NCBI GenBank assembly: GCA_963766195.1
Contig: CAVXYY010000004.1
Span: 186,001-250,000, forward strand
Reading direction: 5' to 3'
DNA length: 64,000 nt
Source of the DNA: JAHEFT01 sp963766195
GTDB taxonomy: Bacteria > Pseudomonadota > Gammaproteobacteria > Xanthomonadales > SZUA-36
Shown: positions 10,200-20,065 of the stretch, in pieces
Numbering within the stretch: the stretch's first letter is position 1
Layout: each line of letters begins with the position of its first letter
Notes under the pieces: model-generated
What the model was told of the DNA's origin: nothing
Seen by the model: the letters and a program-made list of their open reading frames with translations, nothing else
The model's database searches: none
Program-made: the position numbers and the translations under genes

Positions 10200-11080
10200 C
10201 CAGGATGCGTTCTCTTCTGTTCGTTCCAGGCGACAGCGAAAAAAAACTGGCGAAAAGCGAGGGCATAGCCGCCGACATCCTGATCCTGGATCTCGAGGAC
10301 TCGGTCTCGACCCGGAACAAGCAGTCGGCCCGCGAGCGGGTTGTTGAATTCCTGTCTGCGCGCGACCGGGACATCCGCAGGCAGGTCTGGGTCCGGATCA
10401 ATCCGCTGGACCACGCCGAGGCCGGGGCTGACCTCGCCGCGGTGATACCCGCGATGCCGGATGGCATCGTCCTGCCCAAGTCCCGTTCGCCCGAGGACCT
10501 GGAACTGCTGGGCCGGCGTATCGGAAACTATGAAGCAGAGTACGATATCAAGGTGGGTTCTACCCGGATTCTGCCGGTCGCAACCGAGACGCCGCAAGCG
10601 CTGTTTTCCCTGGGCGACTACCGGAACTGCGGACCGCGCCTGGCGGGACTTACCTGGGGAGCGGAAGATCTTAGCGCCGCGGTCGGCGCGACCACGAACC
10701 GGGACGAGCACGGCAACTGGACCCCTCCTTACCAATGGGTCCGCAGTATTTGCCTGTTTGCCGCCCACGCAGCCGGGGTAGCTGCAATCGATACCGTGTA
10801 CGCAGATTTCCGCGATCTTGAAGGGTTTGAAAAATCCTGCCTGGAAGCAAGAAGGGATGGTTTCAACGGCAAGCTGGCGATCCACCCGGACCAGGTGGAA
10901 GTGATCAACCGGACTTTCTCTCCCAGTGATCAGGAACTCTCCCGCGCCCGCCGAATCGTTGACCTGTTCGCGGCGAATCCGGGAGCGGGAACCCTGTCGC
11001 TGGATGGAATCATGCTGGACTTGCCGCACCTGGTGCAGGCAAAGAAAATATTATCGATGGCTGAAGGAGAAAACAGGTGA
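10196..11080 (+). CDS. CoA-ester lyase of the CitE/HpcH family (malyl/citramalyl-CoA lyase-like)
   Basis: TIM-barrel, Mg-dependent aldol-type lyase of 294 residues cleaving a beta-hydroxyacyl-CoA. Signatures: LLFVPGDSEKKLAKS at the N-terminus, the Asp/Glu block ILDLEDSV, VWVRINPLDH, PVATETPQAL, GLTWGAEDLSAAVGA, and KLAIHPDQVEVIN near the end, a CLYBL/CitE-like set. It starts at ATG 10196, overlapping the MaoC stop. Nothing for a citrate lyase complex is present, so a stand-alone citramalyl/malyl-CoA lyase is the better reading. The stop overlaps the GTG of the next gene. Confidence 0.87.
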   Translation: MTRMRSLLFVPGDSEKKLAKSEGIAADILILDLEDSVSTRNKQSARERVVEFLSARDRDIRRQVWVRINPLDHAEAGADLAAVIPAMPDGIVLPKSRSPEDLELLGRRIGNYEAEYDIKVGSTRILPVATETPQALFSLGDYRNCGPRLAGLTWGAEDLSAAVGATTNRDEHGNWTPPYQWVRSICLFAAHAAGVAAIDTVYADFRDLEGFEKSCLEARRDGFNGKLAIHPDQVEVINRTFSPSDQELSRARRIVDLFAANPGAGTLSLDGIMLDLPHLVQAKKILSMAEGENR

Positions 11081-11707
11081 CGCCCGAACAGTTTGTCGAG
11101 CGGTTTGGCCGCGAAAAAGCCAGTGCAATTTTACGCTGCAACAGACACGGAAAAAGCGGCTTTGGCGATGGAGGCGGCCATTCGCGGAGGGTTCAGCATC
11201 ATCGAATTCACGCTGACCATCCCCGGTGTTTATGACCTGGTAAAGGATTTTTCACAAAGACCGGGCCTGGTGGTTGGAACCGGCACGGTGATGGACGCGG
11301 AGCAGGCGCGTAAATCGGTCGAGGCCGGCGCCCGCTTCCTGGTGTCGCCCGTGGTCGATGAAGCCGTGATTTCCGAGGCAGGCCGGTTGGGAGTCGCCTG
11401 CATGCCGGGCACCCACACCCCGACCGAAATGCTGCGTGCGCACCGTGCGGGGGCGCAATTGTGCAAACTTTTTCCGGCACCCGCAGGCGGGCCGGCATGG
11501 GTCAGGTCTGTGCTTGGCCCGATGCCATAGCTCAGGATCGTGCCGACCAATGGCGTTGACGAACACAATGCAGCAGACTGGATCGCTGCCGGCGTTTTCG
11601 CGGTGGGCTTTGTTGCTCCGCTGTTTGTCGCCGCTGATATCGAAGCCGGGCGCTGGGACGTCATCGAAGCCAGGGCTCAGCGCTGCCTGGCCGCAGTTCA
11701 CGTGTAG
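11077..11707 (+). CDS. KDPG/KHG aldolase-like class I aldolase, with frameshift and in-frame TAG
   Basis: Eda-family Schiff-base aldolase releasing pyruvate from 2-keto-3-deoxy sugar acids or 4-hydroxy-2-oxoglutarate. It starts at GTG 11077 (overlapping the lyase stop), shifts frame near 11135 (AILR then ATDTEKAALAMEAA), and carries an in-frame TAG at 11528. Conserved parts: the catalytic Glu in GFSIIEFTLT, GTGTVMDAEQA, FLVSPVVDE, CMPGTHTPTE and the Schiff-base Lys in AQLCKLFPA. After the TAG the same frame resumes with LRIVPTNGVDEHNAADWI, the phosphate-loop region. About 210 residues is the usual length. The final TAG lies inside a REP-like repeat. The substrate is uncertain; no edd gene is present. 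Confidence 0.75.
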
Positions 11708-12014
11708 GAGCGGATTCATCCGCGATTAAGCAACATGCCGAACTCACGGCAGACGGCCTATTCCCCAGCGCCCTTCTTGGCCGGCCCTGCGGGCTACCCT
11801 CGATCAGGAACCCGCCGGTTCGGGACCGGTCTGGTTGGGCTCCTGCCCAATCAGCCCTCGATTTTCATCCCTGAAAATCGCCGGGCGGAACCCGTCACTC
11901 GGCGGCTAAGGGGCGCTGAGAACACCCGTCCGCCGGTTGCCCTTGGGAGTAATCCTCGCTCGTGGGTGGGCATCTGCTGCGTTGACACAATCGCGGCCGT
12001 GGGCCGCTCCTACA
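11703..12014. repeat. REP-type inverted element (REPIN-like) between convergent genes
   Basis: A REP-like unit TGTAGGAGCGG-N6-CCGCGA at 11703-11725 faces an inverted copy (reverse complement at 11991-12014 begins TGTAGGAGCGG and ends CCGCGA). Each unit has its own short internal palindrome. The 265 bases between them have no convincing gene. They are GC-rich with several short inverted repeats (for example around GATTTTCATCCCTGAAAATC at 11859-11878). The outer TGTAGGAG of each unit supplies the TAG stop codon of the gene on that side. Confidence 0.7.
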
Positions 12015-13563
12015 TTTGCTGCAGGATAAATTCCCGGACATCGCTCAGAAATTGGGTGCGGGAAGGTTCGTTCACGTACATCATGTGCCCGCCGCCGTAA
12101 TACCTGTATTCGATCTGGCCCGGCTGAATGTCGTGGCGGTTCAGCGTGTACTCCGCGTCGAAAAACGGTGTGACGAGATCGTAATAGCCTGACGCCACCA
12201 GTACTTTCAGCTGGGGATTGATGCGCAGGGCAATGGCCAGGTCAGTCGCTGTGTTTACAGGCAAGGGTTCCCAGTACTTGTTCGTCCGGAACAGGCCGCC
12301 AGCGCCATGATTTATACAGCTCTGGGTCTGCTGGCGCCATGTAAGCCCGATCCCATCCGATCTCCAGGTCTTTTTTCATGTAGTCCATCAGGGCTGCCTT
12401 GAAAGCCGGTGAAATCGCCGCGCTTGCGGCGTCGTCTTCTGTCTCTGCGGCCAGGTCGTCGATATCGTCCCGCGTGTAGCGTGCATCGAGCAGCCCAAGG
12501 GCCAGACCCTGGTCACGCAGCAATTCCTTGGCGAAGCGGAAACCACTGACGCGCAGGTCAGCCCGTTCGATGTATTCGGGACTCAAGCCGGTGAACCAGG
12601 CCAAACGGTCGCGAATGTAAATCCGCGTTTCCGGATCCAGGGTATTGCCTTTGAACAAAGCCGGCAGCAACTCGTCGGTGGCAAATTCGCGGGCTTGCTG
12701 CACCAGGATTTCCAGGCTTTCGGGTTCGGGATTGATCTTGCCGTGATACAGGGCAGTGGCGGCCATGGTTGGAAGGTAGGTGACATTGGCGACGAAATTT
12801 TCCCGCACACCCGGGGTAGAACCGAGGTAATCCAGGGCCTGCGAAACGAAGATGATGCCGTTCAGGCTCAGCATCATCTTTTCCTCGAGTATTTTTGCGA
12901 CCGCCGCTGCGCGCGTGGTTCCGAAGCTTTCACCCAGAAGGAATCGCGGGGAATTCCAACGGCCTTGCTGCGTGGTCCATTCAGCAATGAATTCCGCCAT
13001 CGAACGGGCGTCCTCGGTCAGGCCCCAGAACTCCTTGTTTTCATGTTCCCCAAGGGCGCGTGAAAAACCCGTGCCGACCGGGTCCACGAACACCAGGTCC
13101 GTGACATCCAGGATGGTCTCGGGCGCATCCAGCACCGGGTAGGGCGGCGGGCCGGGATGGGTTGCGTCACTGGGCACTGAAATGCGTCGCGGCCCAAGGG
13201 TGCCCATGTGCAGCCACAACGAAGCGGAACCGGGCCCTCCGTTCCACACGAAGGTTACCGGACGCACCTCGCCGCTGGAAAGGTTGGTTTTCGTGTAGGC
13301 AAAAGTAAAGATGGCGGCCTTGGGCTTGCCTTCTTTGTCTTGCAGGTAGGTCTCCCCGGCGCTGACCGGTGTAATCAACCCGGTCGCCGTTGAACCGCCC
13401 GGAATGTTGCGTAACAAATGAAGTAGGATCAGGGATCAACTCCTTTTCCGGCGTCGTTTTGACCTGCTTCTCCAGGCACGGTTACCTCGCCCAGGACGGC
13501 GCCGGAGATAAACAGGGTAAACACGATGACTGAAAGTAATTGTTGAACAGGTCTGTGAAGCAT
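12010..13563 (-). CDS. Secreted S10-family serine carboxypeptidase-like protein, frameshifted
   Basis: Alpha/beta-hydrolase peptidase, probably periplasmic. ATG 13563 opens a signal peptide (QQLLSVIVFTLFISGAVLG). The frame then changes near 13440, 13375 and 12260. Together the pieces give about 517 residues with the full catalytic set: oxyanion/first motif VTFVWNGGPGSASLW, nucleophile LLGESFGTTR, Asp in SGYYDLVTP and His in GGGHMMYVNEP. Divergent from liuR across a 140-bp gap. It is unlikely to belong to the leucine pathway; a role in peptide scavenging is the simple guess. Its TAG stop is inside the REP-like element. Confidence 0.85.
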
Positions 13564-13645
13564 TAAGTGGCCCTTGTTGCGTGAAGATGGAGTTAACCAG
13601 CGGGCTAATAGTACAGCAACATTCGCCTGGCCTGAGAAATCTTGA

Positions 13646-13674
13646 TTTACGTTAACGTAAACGACAGTTATACT
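13646..13674 (+). promoter_or_regulatory. LiuR-type operator and -10 region of the liu operon
   Basis: The 16-bp perfect palindrome TTTACGTTAACGTAAA (13646-13661) is followed by TATACT (13669-13674), 30 bases before liuR; a TTGATT overlaps its left side. MerR-family regulators of branched-chain amino-acid catabolism (LiuR) are known to bind palindromes of this kind inside their own promoters. The position in the gap shared with the divergent peptidase means it could affect both. Confidence 0.75.
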
Positions 13675-13703
13675 CGCCTGCATTAACCACGGGGACACCG
13701 ACA

Positions 13704-14101
13704 ATGCCAGGCAGTTTCAGTATCAGTGATCTCGCCAGCGAGTTTGACGTGACCACGCGCACCATTCGTTTTTACGAGGAAAAGGGCTTGTTGAATCCGA
13801 AGCGTGAAGGCACGCGCCGGGTCTACAGCTCCGGCGGACCGCACCAAGTTGCGCCTGATCCTGCGGGGAAAACGGCTCGGACTGCGCCTGGACGAGAGCG
13901 CAGAAATCATCCTGATGTACGGTACTCCCGGGAAATAATCGCCGGCAACTGGAATCCCTGATGGCCAAAATCCACGAAAAGCGCGAGGAACTGAAACGTC
14001 AGCAAAGAGACTTGAAGCTGATGTTGAAGGAACTGGCGGACGCTGAAAACAAGTGCCGGGCAGCCCTGGCCGGCTGCCTGAACGGAGAGGACAAATCATG
14101 A
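13704..14101 (+). CDS. liuR: MerR-family regulator of leucine/isovalerate catabolism (LiuR), frameshifted
   Basis: Winged-helix MerR protein. The N-terminus (ISDLASEFDVTTRTIRFYEE, GLLNPKREGTRRVYS) is the DNA-binding domain. After a shift near 13840 the frame reads DRTKLRLILRGKRLGLRLDE, and after another near 13935 it reads a coiled-coil RRQLESLMAKIHEKREEL. The C-terminus has Cys residues (NKCRAALAGCLNG) as in LiuR. Total about 132 residues, normal for the family. The ATG of the dehydrogenase overlaps its stop. Position before liuA and the palindrome upstream support autoregulation and control of the liu genes. Confidence 0.85.
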
Positions 14102-15275
14102 ATACCCATTTCCCGTCCCTTGGATTTTGACCTGGGTGAAGAAATCGAAATGTTGCGTGAGGCTGTTTACCAGTTCGCACGCGCCGAAATCGCGCCGCGT
14201 GCTGACCAGATCGACCGCGATAACCTGTTTCCGGCCGACCTCTGGCCGAAGCTCGGTGACATGGGTTTGCTCGGCATTACCGTGGAGGAAGAGTATGGCG
14301 GAACCCAGTTGGGTTACCTCGCGCACTGCATTGCGATGGAAGAAATCAGCCGGGCCTCCGGCTCGGTCGGGCTTTCCTATGGTGCGCATTCCAACCTGTG
14401 CGTAAACCAGATTCGGAAGAACGGCAGCGAGGCGCAGAAACTCAAGTACCTGCCAAAGCTTTGCAGCGGCGAACACGTCGGAGCGCTGGCGATGTCCGAG
14501 CACAACTCGGGTTCGGACGTGGTCAGCATGAGCCTGCGCGCAGAGGCGGATGGCGACCATTACGTGCTGAACGGCAGCAAGATGTGGATTACCAACGGGC
14601 CGGAAGCGAGTGTCTACGTGATCTACGCCAAGACCGAGGCCAGCGCCGGGCCGCGGGGCATCACCGCGTTTATCGTCGAGCGTGAGACCCCGGGGTTCAC
14701 GCGTGGTGAGAAGCTCGACAAGCTGGGCATGCGGGGTTCCAACACCTGTGAACTGAATTTCAAGGATTGCCGGGTGCCGGCAGAAAATATCCTGGGACAG
14801 GAAAACAACGGCGTTTCAGTTGTTGATGTCCGGTCTCGATTACGAGCGCACGGTGCTGGCCGCCGGCCCGGTCGGGATCATGCAGAACTGCCTGGATATC
14901 GTTGAGCCGTATATCCATGAGCGCAAGCAATTCGGGCGCAGCATCGGCGAATTCCAGCTGATGCAGGGAAAGATCGCCGATATGTACACGACGCTGAGCG
15001 CTTCGCGCGCCTACCTGTATGCCGTTGCGGCCAATTGTGACCGCGGCCGGGAAAAGCGCAAGGACGCGGCCGGTGTGATTCTTTACACTTCGGAACGCGC
15101 GACGCAGATGGCGCTCGAAGCAATCCAGTGCCTTGGCGGCAACGGCTATATCAATGATTACCCGGCCGGGCGCTTGCTGAGGGACGCCAAGCTGTACGAG
15201 ATCGGCGCCGGGACGTCCGAAATCCGCCGCATGCTGATCGGGCGTGAGCTGTTTGCGGAAACGGCCCCCCAGTAG
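14098..15275 (+). CDS. liuA: Isovaleryl-CoA dehydrogenase, frameshifted
   Basis: FAD acyl-CoA dehydrogenase that oxidises isovaleryl-CoA to 3-methylcrotonyl-CoA in leucine breakdown. ATG 14098 overlaps the liuR stop. The frame shifts near 14118 (after NTHFPSL, resuming DFDLGEEIEMLREAV) and near 14815. Family features: AMSEHNSGSDVVSM, the FAD/substrate block KMWITNGPEA, and the Glu in GLDYERTVLAAGP (about residue 248), the catalytic-base position that distinguishes isovaleryl-CoA dehydrogenases. QCLGGNGYINDYP and YEIGAGTSEIRR close the protein. Length of about 392 is normal. Confidence 0.92.
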
Positions 15276-15299
15276 CCCCAGTCCGGCCGGAGAGCTTTC

Positions 15300-16907
15300 A
15301 TGAGCACGCTGAAGAGCAAGATAAACAATCGTTCCGAGGAGTTTCTCGCCAATGCGCGCATATGCAGGCCCTGGTCGACGATCTCGAAGCAAAAGTTGCT
15401 GAAGTTCGGCTCGGGGGAGGCGAATCGTACCAGCAGAGGCACCAGTCGCGGGGTAAGCTCCTGCCGCGTGAGCGGATCGACGCGCTGGTTGATCCCGGTT
15501 CTCCTTTTCTCGAGTTTTCACAACTGGCCGCGCACGGGGTGTACGGCGAGGAAGTCGCCGCAGCCGGGATCATCACCGGCATCGGGCGGGTTGCCGGCAG
15601 GGAATGCGTGATCGTCGCCAACGACGCGACCGTCAAGGGCGGGACCTATTATCCGCTTACCGTGAAGAAGCACCTGCGCGCCCAGACCATCGCCGAGCAG
15701 AATCACCTGCCCTGTATTTACCTGGTGGATTCAGGCGGCGCCTACCTGCCGCTGCAGGATGAAGTGTTTCCTGACCGGGAGCATTTCGGGCGGATTTTTT
15801 ACAACCAGGCCAATATGTCGGCGCAGAACATTCCGCAGATCGCCGTCGTGATGGGTTCCTGCACAGCAGGGGGCGCCTATGTGCCGGCCATGGCCGATGA
15901 ATCGATCATCGTGAAAGAGCAGGGCACCATTTTCCTGGGCGGGCCTCCGCTGGTGCGCGCCGCGACCGGGGAGGTTGTAACCGCGGAGGAACTTGGCGGC
16001 GCCGATGTCCACACCCGCGAGTCCGGCGTGGCTGACCACTTCGCAAGGAACGATCACCATGCGCTTAAACTGGCGCGGCGCGCTGTCAGCCGCCTGAACC
16101 GGGTTAAACCGGTCACGCTGGATATCGCTGCGGCCGAGGAGCCATTGTACGATCCGAAGGAAATTTACGGGATTGTGCCGAATGATACCCGGCGGCCGTA
16201 CGACGTCAGGGAAATCATCGCGCGTATCGTGGACGCCTCGGTTTTCGACGAGTTCAAAGCGCGTTACGGCACCACCCTGGTGTGCGGGTTTTCGCGCATA
16301 TTCGGTTACCCGGTAGGGATCGTGGCGAACAACGGCATCCTGTTTGGTGAGTCGGCGCAAAAAGGAGCGCATTTCATCGAATTGTGCGGCCAGCGCAAAA
16401 TTCCGCTGGTCTTCCTGCAAAACATCACGGGGTTCATGGTGGGCAGACAATACGAGTCGGAAGGAATCGCCAAGCACGGGGCGAAAATGGTCACCGCCGT
16501 ATCCTCGGTCCGGGTGCCGAAATTTACCGTGATCATCGGGAATTCCTATGGCGCCGGAAATTACGGCATGTGCGGGCGCGCGTACGAACCGCGATTCCTG
16601 TTCACCTGGCCGAACTCGCGAATATCCGTCATGGGTGGCGAACAGGCGGCCGGCGTGCTGGCGCAGGTCAAGCGCGACCAGAAAGAGCGGGCCGGTGAGG
16701 AATGGCCAGCCGGCGGAGGAGGCGGCATTCAAGCAACCGATTCTCGACCGCTACGAAGAACAGGGCCACCCCTATTATGCATCCGCCCGCTTGTGGGACG
16801 ATGGCGTGATTGACCCGGCGCAAACGCGCCAGGTCCTGGGGCTGGCGATTTCAGCTTCGCTCAACAAACCGATTGAAGAGACACGCTTCGGTGTGTTTCG
16901 CATGTAG
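15300..16907 (+). CDS. liuB: 3-Methylcrotonyl-CoA carboxylase, carboxyltransferase (beta) subunit, frameshifted
   Basis: Transfers carboxyl from biotin to 3-methylcrotonyl-CoA. It starts at ATG 15300; shifts near 15360 and near 16720 reconnect to give about 535 residues, the usual size. Conserved carboxyltransferase blocks: NDATVKGGTYYPLTVKKHLR, IYLVDSGGAYLPLQDEVFPD, GSCTAGGAYVPAMADE, ILFGESAQKGAHFIELC, PLVFLQNITGFMVGRQYE and GAGNYGMCGRAYEPRFLF. The C-terminus SLNKPIEETRFGVFRM is typical of the MCC rather than the propionyl-CoA enzyme. It sits 24 bases after liuA and 12 before liuD. Confidence 0.93.
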
Positions 16908-16919
16908 GGGAACGGCAGC

Positions 16920-18959
16920 ATGTTCAGCAAAAATCCTGATCGCAAATCGCGGTGAAATCGCCTGCCGGGTCATTCGCACGGCCCGCCGCCTGGGAATTGC
17001 GACGGTAGCGGTCTACTCGGATGCCGATCGCAACGCGCTGCACGTTGCGATGGCCGACGAGGCAGTGCACATTGGCGCGGCGCCGCCACGGGAATCCTAC
17101 CTGGACGCCGGACGGATTATCGAAGCCTGCAAAGTGACCGGCGCCGAGGCTGTTCATCCCGGTTACGGTTTCCTGTCGGAAAACGCCGGATTTTCGCGCG
17201 CCTGCGCCGGAGCCGGGATCGTGTTTGTCGGCCCGCCGCCGGCTGCGATTGAAGCCATGGGGTCCAAGTCGGCCGCCAAGACCATCATGGAAAAAGCCGG
17301 TGTGCCGCTGGTCCCTGGATACCATGGGAAGGACCAGTCATTTGAACGCCTGGCCGAAAGCGGCATCGGAGATCGGTTATCCCGTATTGCTCAAGCCGGT
17401 GGCCGGCGGCGGCGGCAAGGGTATGCGCGTGGTGCCGGACGCCGCGGCTTTCCGCGAAGCGCTGGAAGCCGCCAGGCGTGAAGCCGGTTCCAGCTTCGGC
17501 GATGACGACATGCTGGTGGAAAAATACCTGTCCCGGCCCCGCCACGTGGAGGTCCAGGTGTTCTGCGACCGTCACGGTGACGCCGTCTACCTGTTCGAAC
17601 GTGACTGCTCGGTGCAACGCCGGCACCAGAAAGTGATCGAAGAGGCGCCGGCGCCCGGAATGACACCGGAGCTGCGCAGGGCCATGGGTGAGACGGCTGT
17701 GCGGGCTGCGAAAGCGATTGACTACGAAGGCGCCGGAACGGTCGAGTTCCTGCTGGATGCCGACGGATCATTCTATTTCATGGAAATGAACACCCGGCTG
17801 CAGGTCGAACACCCGGTGACTGAAATGATTACCGGGCAGGACCTGGTCGCCTGGCAATTCCAGGTTGCCGCCGGTGAAAAACTGCCCCTGGCCCAGGAAG
17901 ACCTGTGGTATCCATGGCCACTGCTTTTGAAGCGCGTATTTATGCGGAAGACCCGGATCACGACTTCCTCCCGGCTACCGGAGTGTTGAATTACCTTCAG
18001 CCGCCAGCCGAAAGCCGCCATGTCCGGGTGGACACGGGTGTGCTGCAAGGCGATGAGGTCAGCGTCTATTACGATCCGATGATCGCCAAGCTGGTGGTTT
18101 GGGACGAAACTCGCGAACGCGCCCTTGGCCGCCTGGCGAAAGCCCTGTCCGAGTACCGCGTCAGTGGTCTGAGCACCAATATTTCTTTCCTGTACAACCT
18201 GGCGGTCAGCCGGCCGTTCGCCGATGCAGAACTGAACACCCGTTTTATCGAGACCCACCACGACCTGTTGTTCCGAACCACCCGTGACGATCGTGTCCAG
18301 GATTTGCCGCTGGCTTCGCTCTACCTGTTGCTGCGGATGGAGCGGCTCAGCCTGGACAAGGCCGCAGCAACCGATCCCTGGTCACCCTGGAATTCTTCGG
18401 ATGCCTGGCGCCTGAACCAGCCGGCGATTCACACCGGGGCGATCGTTTTGAACGGCATCGCATACGAGGTTCCCGTGGTTGAGTCGGGCAGTGGCGGACA
18501 GAGGCGCTTCCGGATCACGGTAGGTGAAAAATCGGTGATGGCAGCGGGTGAGCTTAACGGCAACGAATTGTATGCGGATATCGACGGCTACCGGCAGCGT
18601 GTCACCGTGGTGCCCCACGACGGCATGTTCACCTTGTTCAGTCAGCGCGGTGTCCATGCAGTTCGAGTTAGCACAACCGGACCTGGGCGTGGAGCAGGGG
18701 GACGAGCAGGACGGAGCTATTCACTGCGCCCATGCACGGCGTTATCGTGAAGCTGCTGGTTGCGACAGGTACGGAAGTAAAGCAGGACCAGCCGCTTCTG
18801 ATCATGGAGGCGATGAAGATGGAACATACGATTCGCGCGCCGGCCGAAGGAATCGTCAGGGAATTTTATTTCCAGCCTGGAGAGCAGGTCAGTGGAGGCG
18901 AGGCATTACTGGACTTTGTGCCTTCGGCGAAGCCTGATTCAAAGGATACCTCCCCTTGA
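16920..18959 (+). CDS. liuD: 3-Methylcrotonyl-CoA carboxylase, biotin-containing (alpha) subunit, frameshifted
   Basis: Biotin carboxylase plus biotin carrier of the MCC complex. Starting at ATG 16920, an A5 run at 16929-16933 needs one A fewer for the frame to read SKILIANRGEIACRV; further shifts lie near 17370, 17910 and 18690. Blocks in order: biotin-carboxylase N-domain, ATP-grasp GGGGKGMRVV, QRRHQKVIEEAPAP, FYFMEMNTRLQVEHPVTE, the MCC-specific linker domain, and the biotinyl domain with LIMEAMKMEH. About 680 residues, normal. No enoyl-CoA hydratase (liuC) or HMG-CoA lyase (liuE) follows; the next gene is on the other strand. Confidence 0.92.
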
Positions 18960-18999
18960 ACCGTTGTATCGACTGCTTCGTCCGTTCTTGCCCGGTTGC

Positions 19000-19468
19000 T
19001 TATTTCCGTTGATTTAGATTGATGTCTCCGGATTCTTTCACCCGGATTGAAGGGTACAGCCCGCCGAGATCCAGCTTGGCCTTGAATTCGTATTTCACCG
19101 GACCGCCACCCGACTGCATCGTGTCGGTAATGAAACGGATGCCGGTCAGCAGGTTGGCGGCGGCTGTCAGCTTAACGGTGCCTTCACTGTAGCCCTCGAT
19201 CACCGGGAAGTCCTTGCCGACCCCCTTGATCAAGTTCATAGCCTTCCAGTGACACGGTGTACACAATTCCTTCGAGGTTCAGGGGCCGCGAGTTCGGATT
19301 GATGATGCGCAGCCCGATTTCAAACGCCGGGATCATGCCCTCGGAGGGAATGGCCTTGAATGAACTGAGTGTGACCGTTGGTTCTTCATAGTCAGGGCCC
19401 AGGGTCGCGCAGGCCGAGAGCGCCAGGGTCATCAGAAAGCCGACGACCAACCGGGGTATCAAGGACAC
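19000..19468 (-). CDS. LEA14/WHy-domain lipoprotein at the end of the lipid-transport operon, frameshifted
   Basis: Starts at GTG 19468 inside the end of the previous gene (10-base overlap). A signal with lipobox (FLMTLALSACATLG) makes it a probable outer-membrane or periplasmic lipoprotein. The following domain (VTLSSFKAIPSEG, FEIGLRIINPNSRPLNLEGI) is the LEA type 2 / WHy fold, with the NPN hallmark. The frame shifts near 19230. About 155 residues. LEA14 proteins are small soluble beta-sandwiches linked to desiccation and envelope stress in other organisms; the role here, last gene of an MCE-transporter operon, is unknown. Confidence 0.75.
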
Positions 19469-20064
19469 ACCTCGAAGATTTTCTTCAACAGTTGCTGCGT
19501 GACATCGTTCAGGCCCTGTTGGTGAGCGGCAACCACCGACGACAGGCGCTCGCCGCCAACGGCGACCGAATCGTTCAGCGTGAACGATCCGCCGTGATTG
19601 TTGCATGCAATTGATCCCGCCACCTGGGTGACGACGCTGGTTGTTTCACCGCTGGCTCCTTGCAGGCCATAAAATTTCTCGACCTCCAGTTGCAACATCC
19701 AGGCGTCGCCCCTGGGCCGGGAAGACTGCTCAACGGCCGAAAAACGACCGGAAGAGGCGAGTGACCGCTGGATCACCGAGGTCAATACTTCGGGCAGGTG
19801 ATCCGGCCAGCGGGCGTTGGCGTAACGGGTCAGGCTTGCGTCCATGCCCAGCGTCTGGATCCAGTCGGTATCCAGGCCGGGTACCGCATCCAGCGTGATG
19901 GAAAGCGCCGGCTTCTGTTCAGCCGCGTTGGTCGAGGGAGAGCCGGACAAGGGCATCAACATGTAAACCTGTTTTGCCGGCTGCGCGCTGTCCATCATTC
20001 CGCTGCATGCGGTTAACAGCAAGGATGCCAGGGCGGACACGGGTAGCAAGAGTTTCGTTTTCAT
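19459..20064 (-). CDS. ABC-type transport auxiliary lipoprotein (PqiC/YmbA-like)
   Basis: Intact, 201 residues. Lipobox in SALASLLLTACSG gives a lipidated Cys near residue 20. The remainder fits the PqiC/YmbA family of auxiliary lipoproteins that accompany MCE-domain transporters: an N-terminal YMLMPLSG strand, DSASLTRYANARWPDHLPEVL-type middle (here MDASLTRYANARWPDHL) and a C-terminal helix ending EVCP. It follows the MlaD-like gene by one base. Such proteins sit at the outer membrane and are thought to dock the periplasmic MCE tube. Confidence 0.82.
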   Translation of the reverse strand: MKTKLLLPVSALASLLLTACSGMMDSAQPAKQVYMLMPLSGSPSTNAAEQKPALSITLDAVPGLDTDWIQTLGMDASLTRYANARWPDHLPEVLTSVIQRSLASSGRFSAVEQSSRPRGDAWMLQLEVEKFYGLQGASGETTSVVTQVAGSIACNNHGGSFTLNDSVAVGGERLSSVVAAHQQGLNDVTQQLLKKIFEVCP

Positions 20065-20065
20065 C

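Noticed and set aside
11708..12009. Small protein-coding frames in the REP-flanked gap
   Set aside because: No RBS or recognisable domain, composition of structured repeat DNA, and frames of similar length on both strands.
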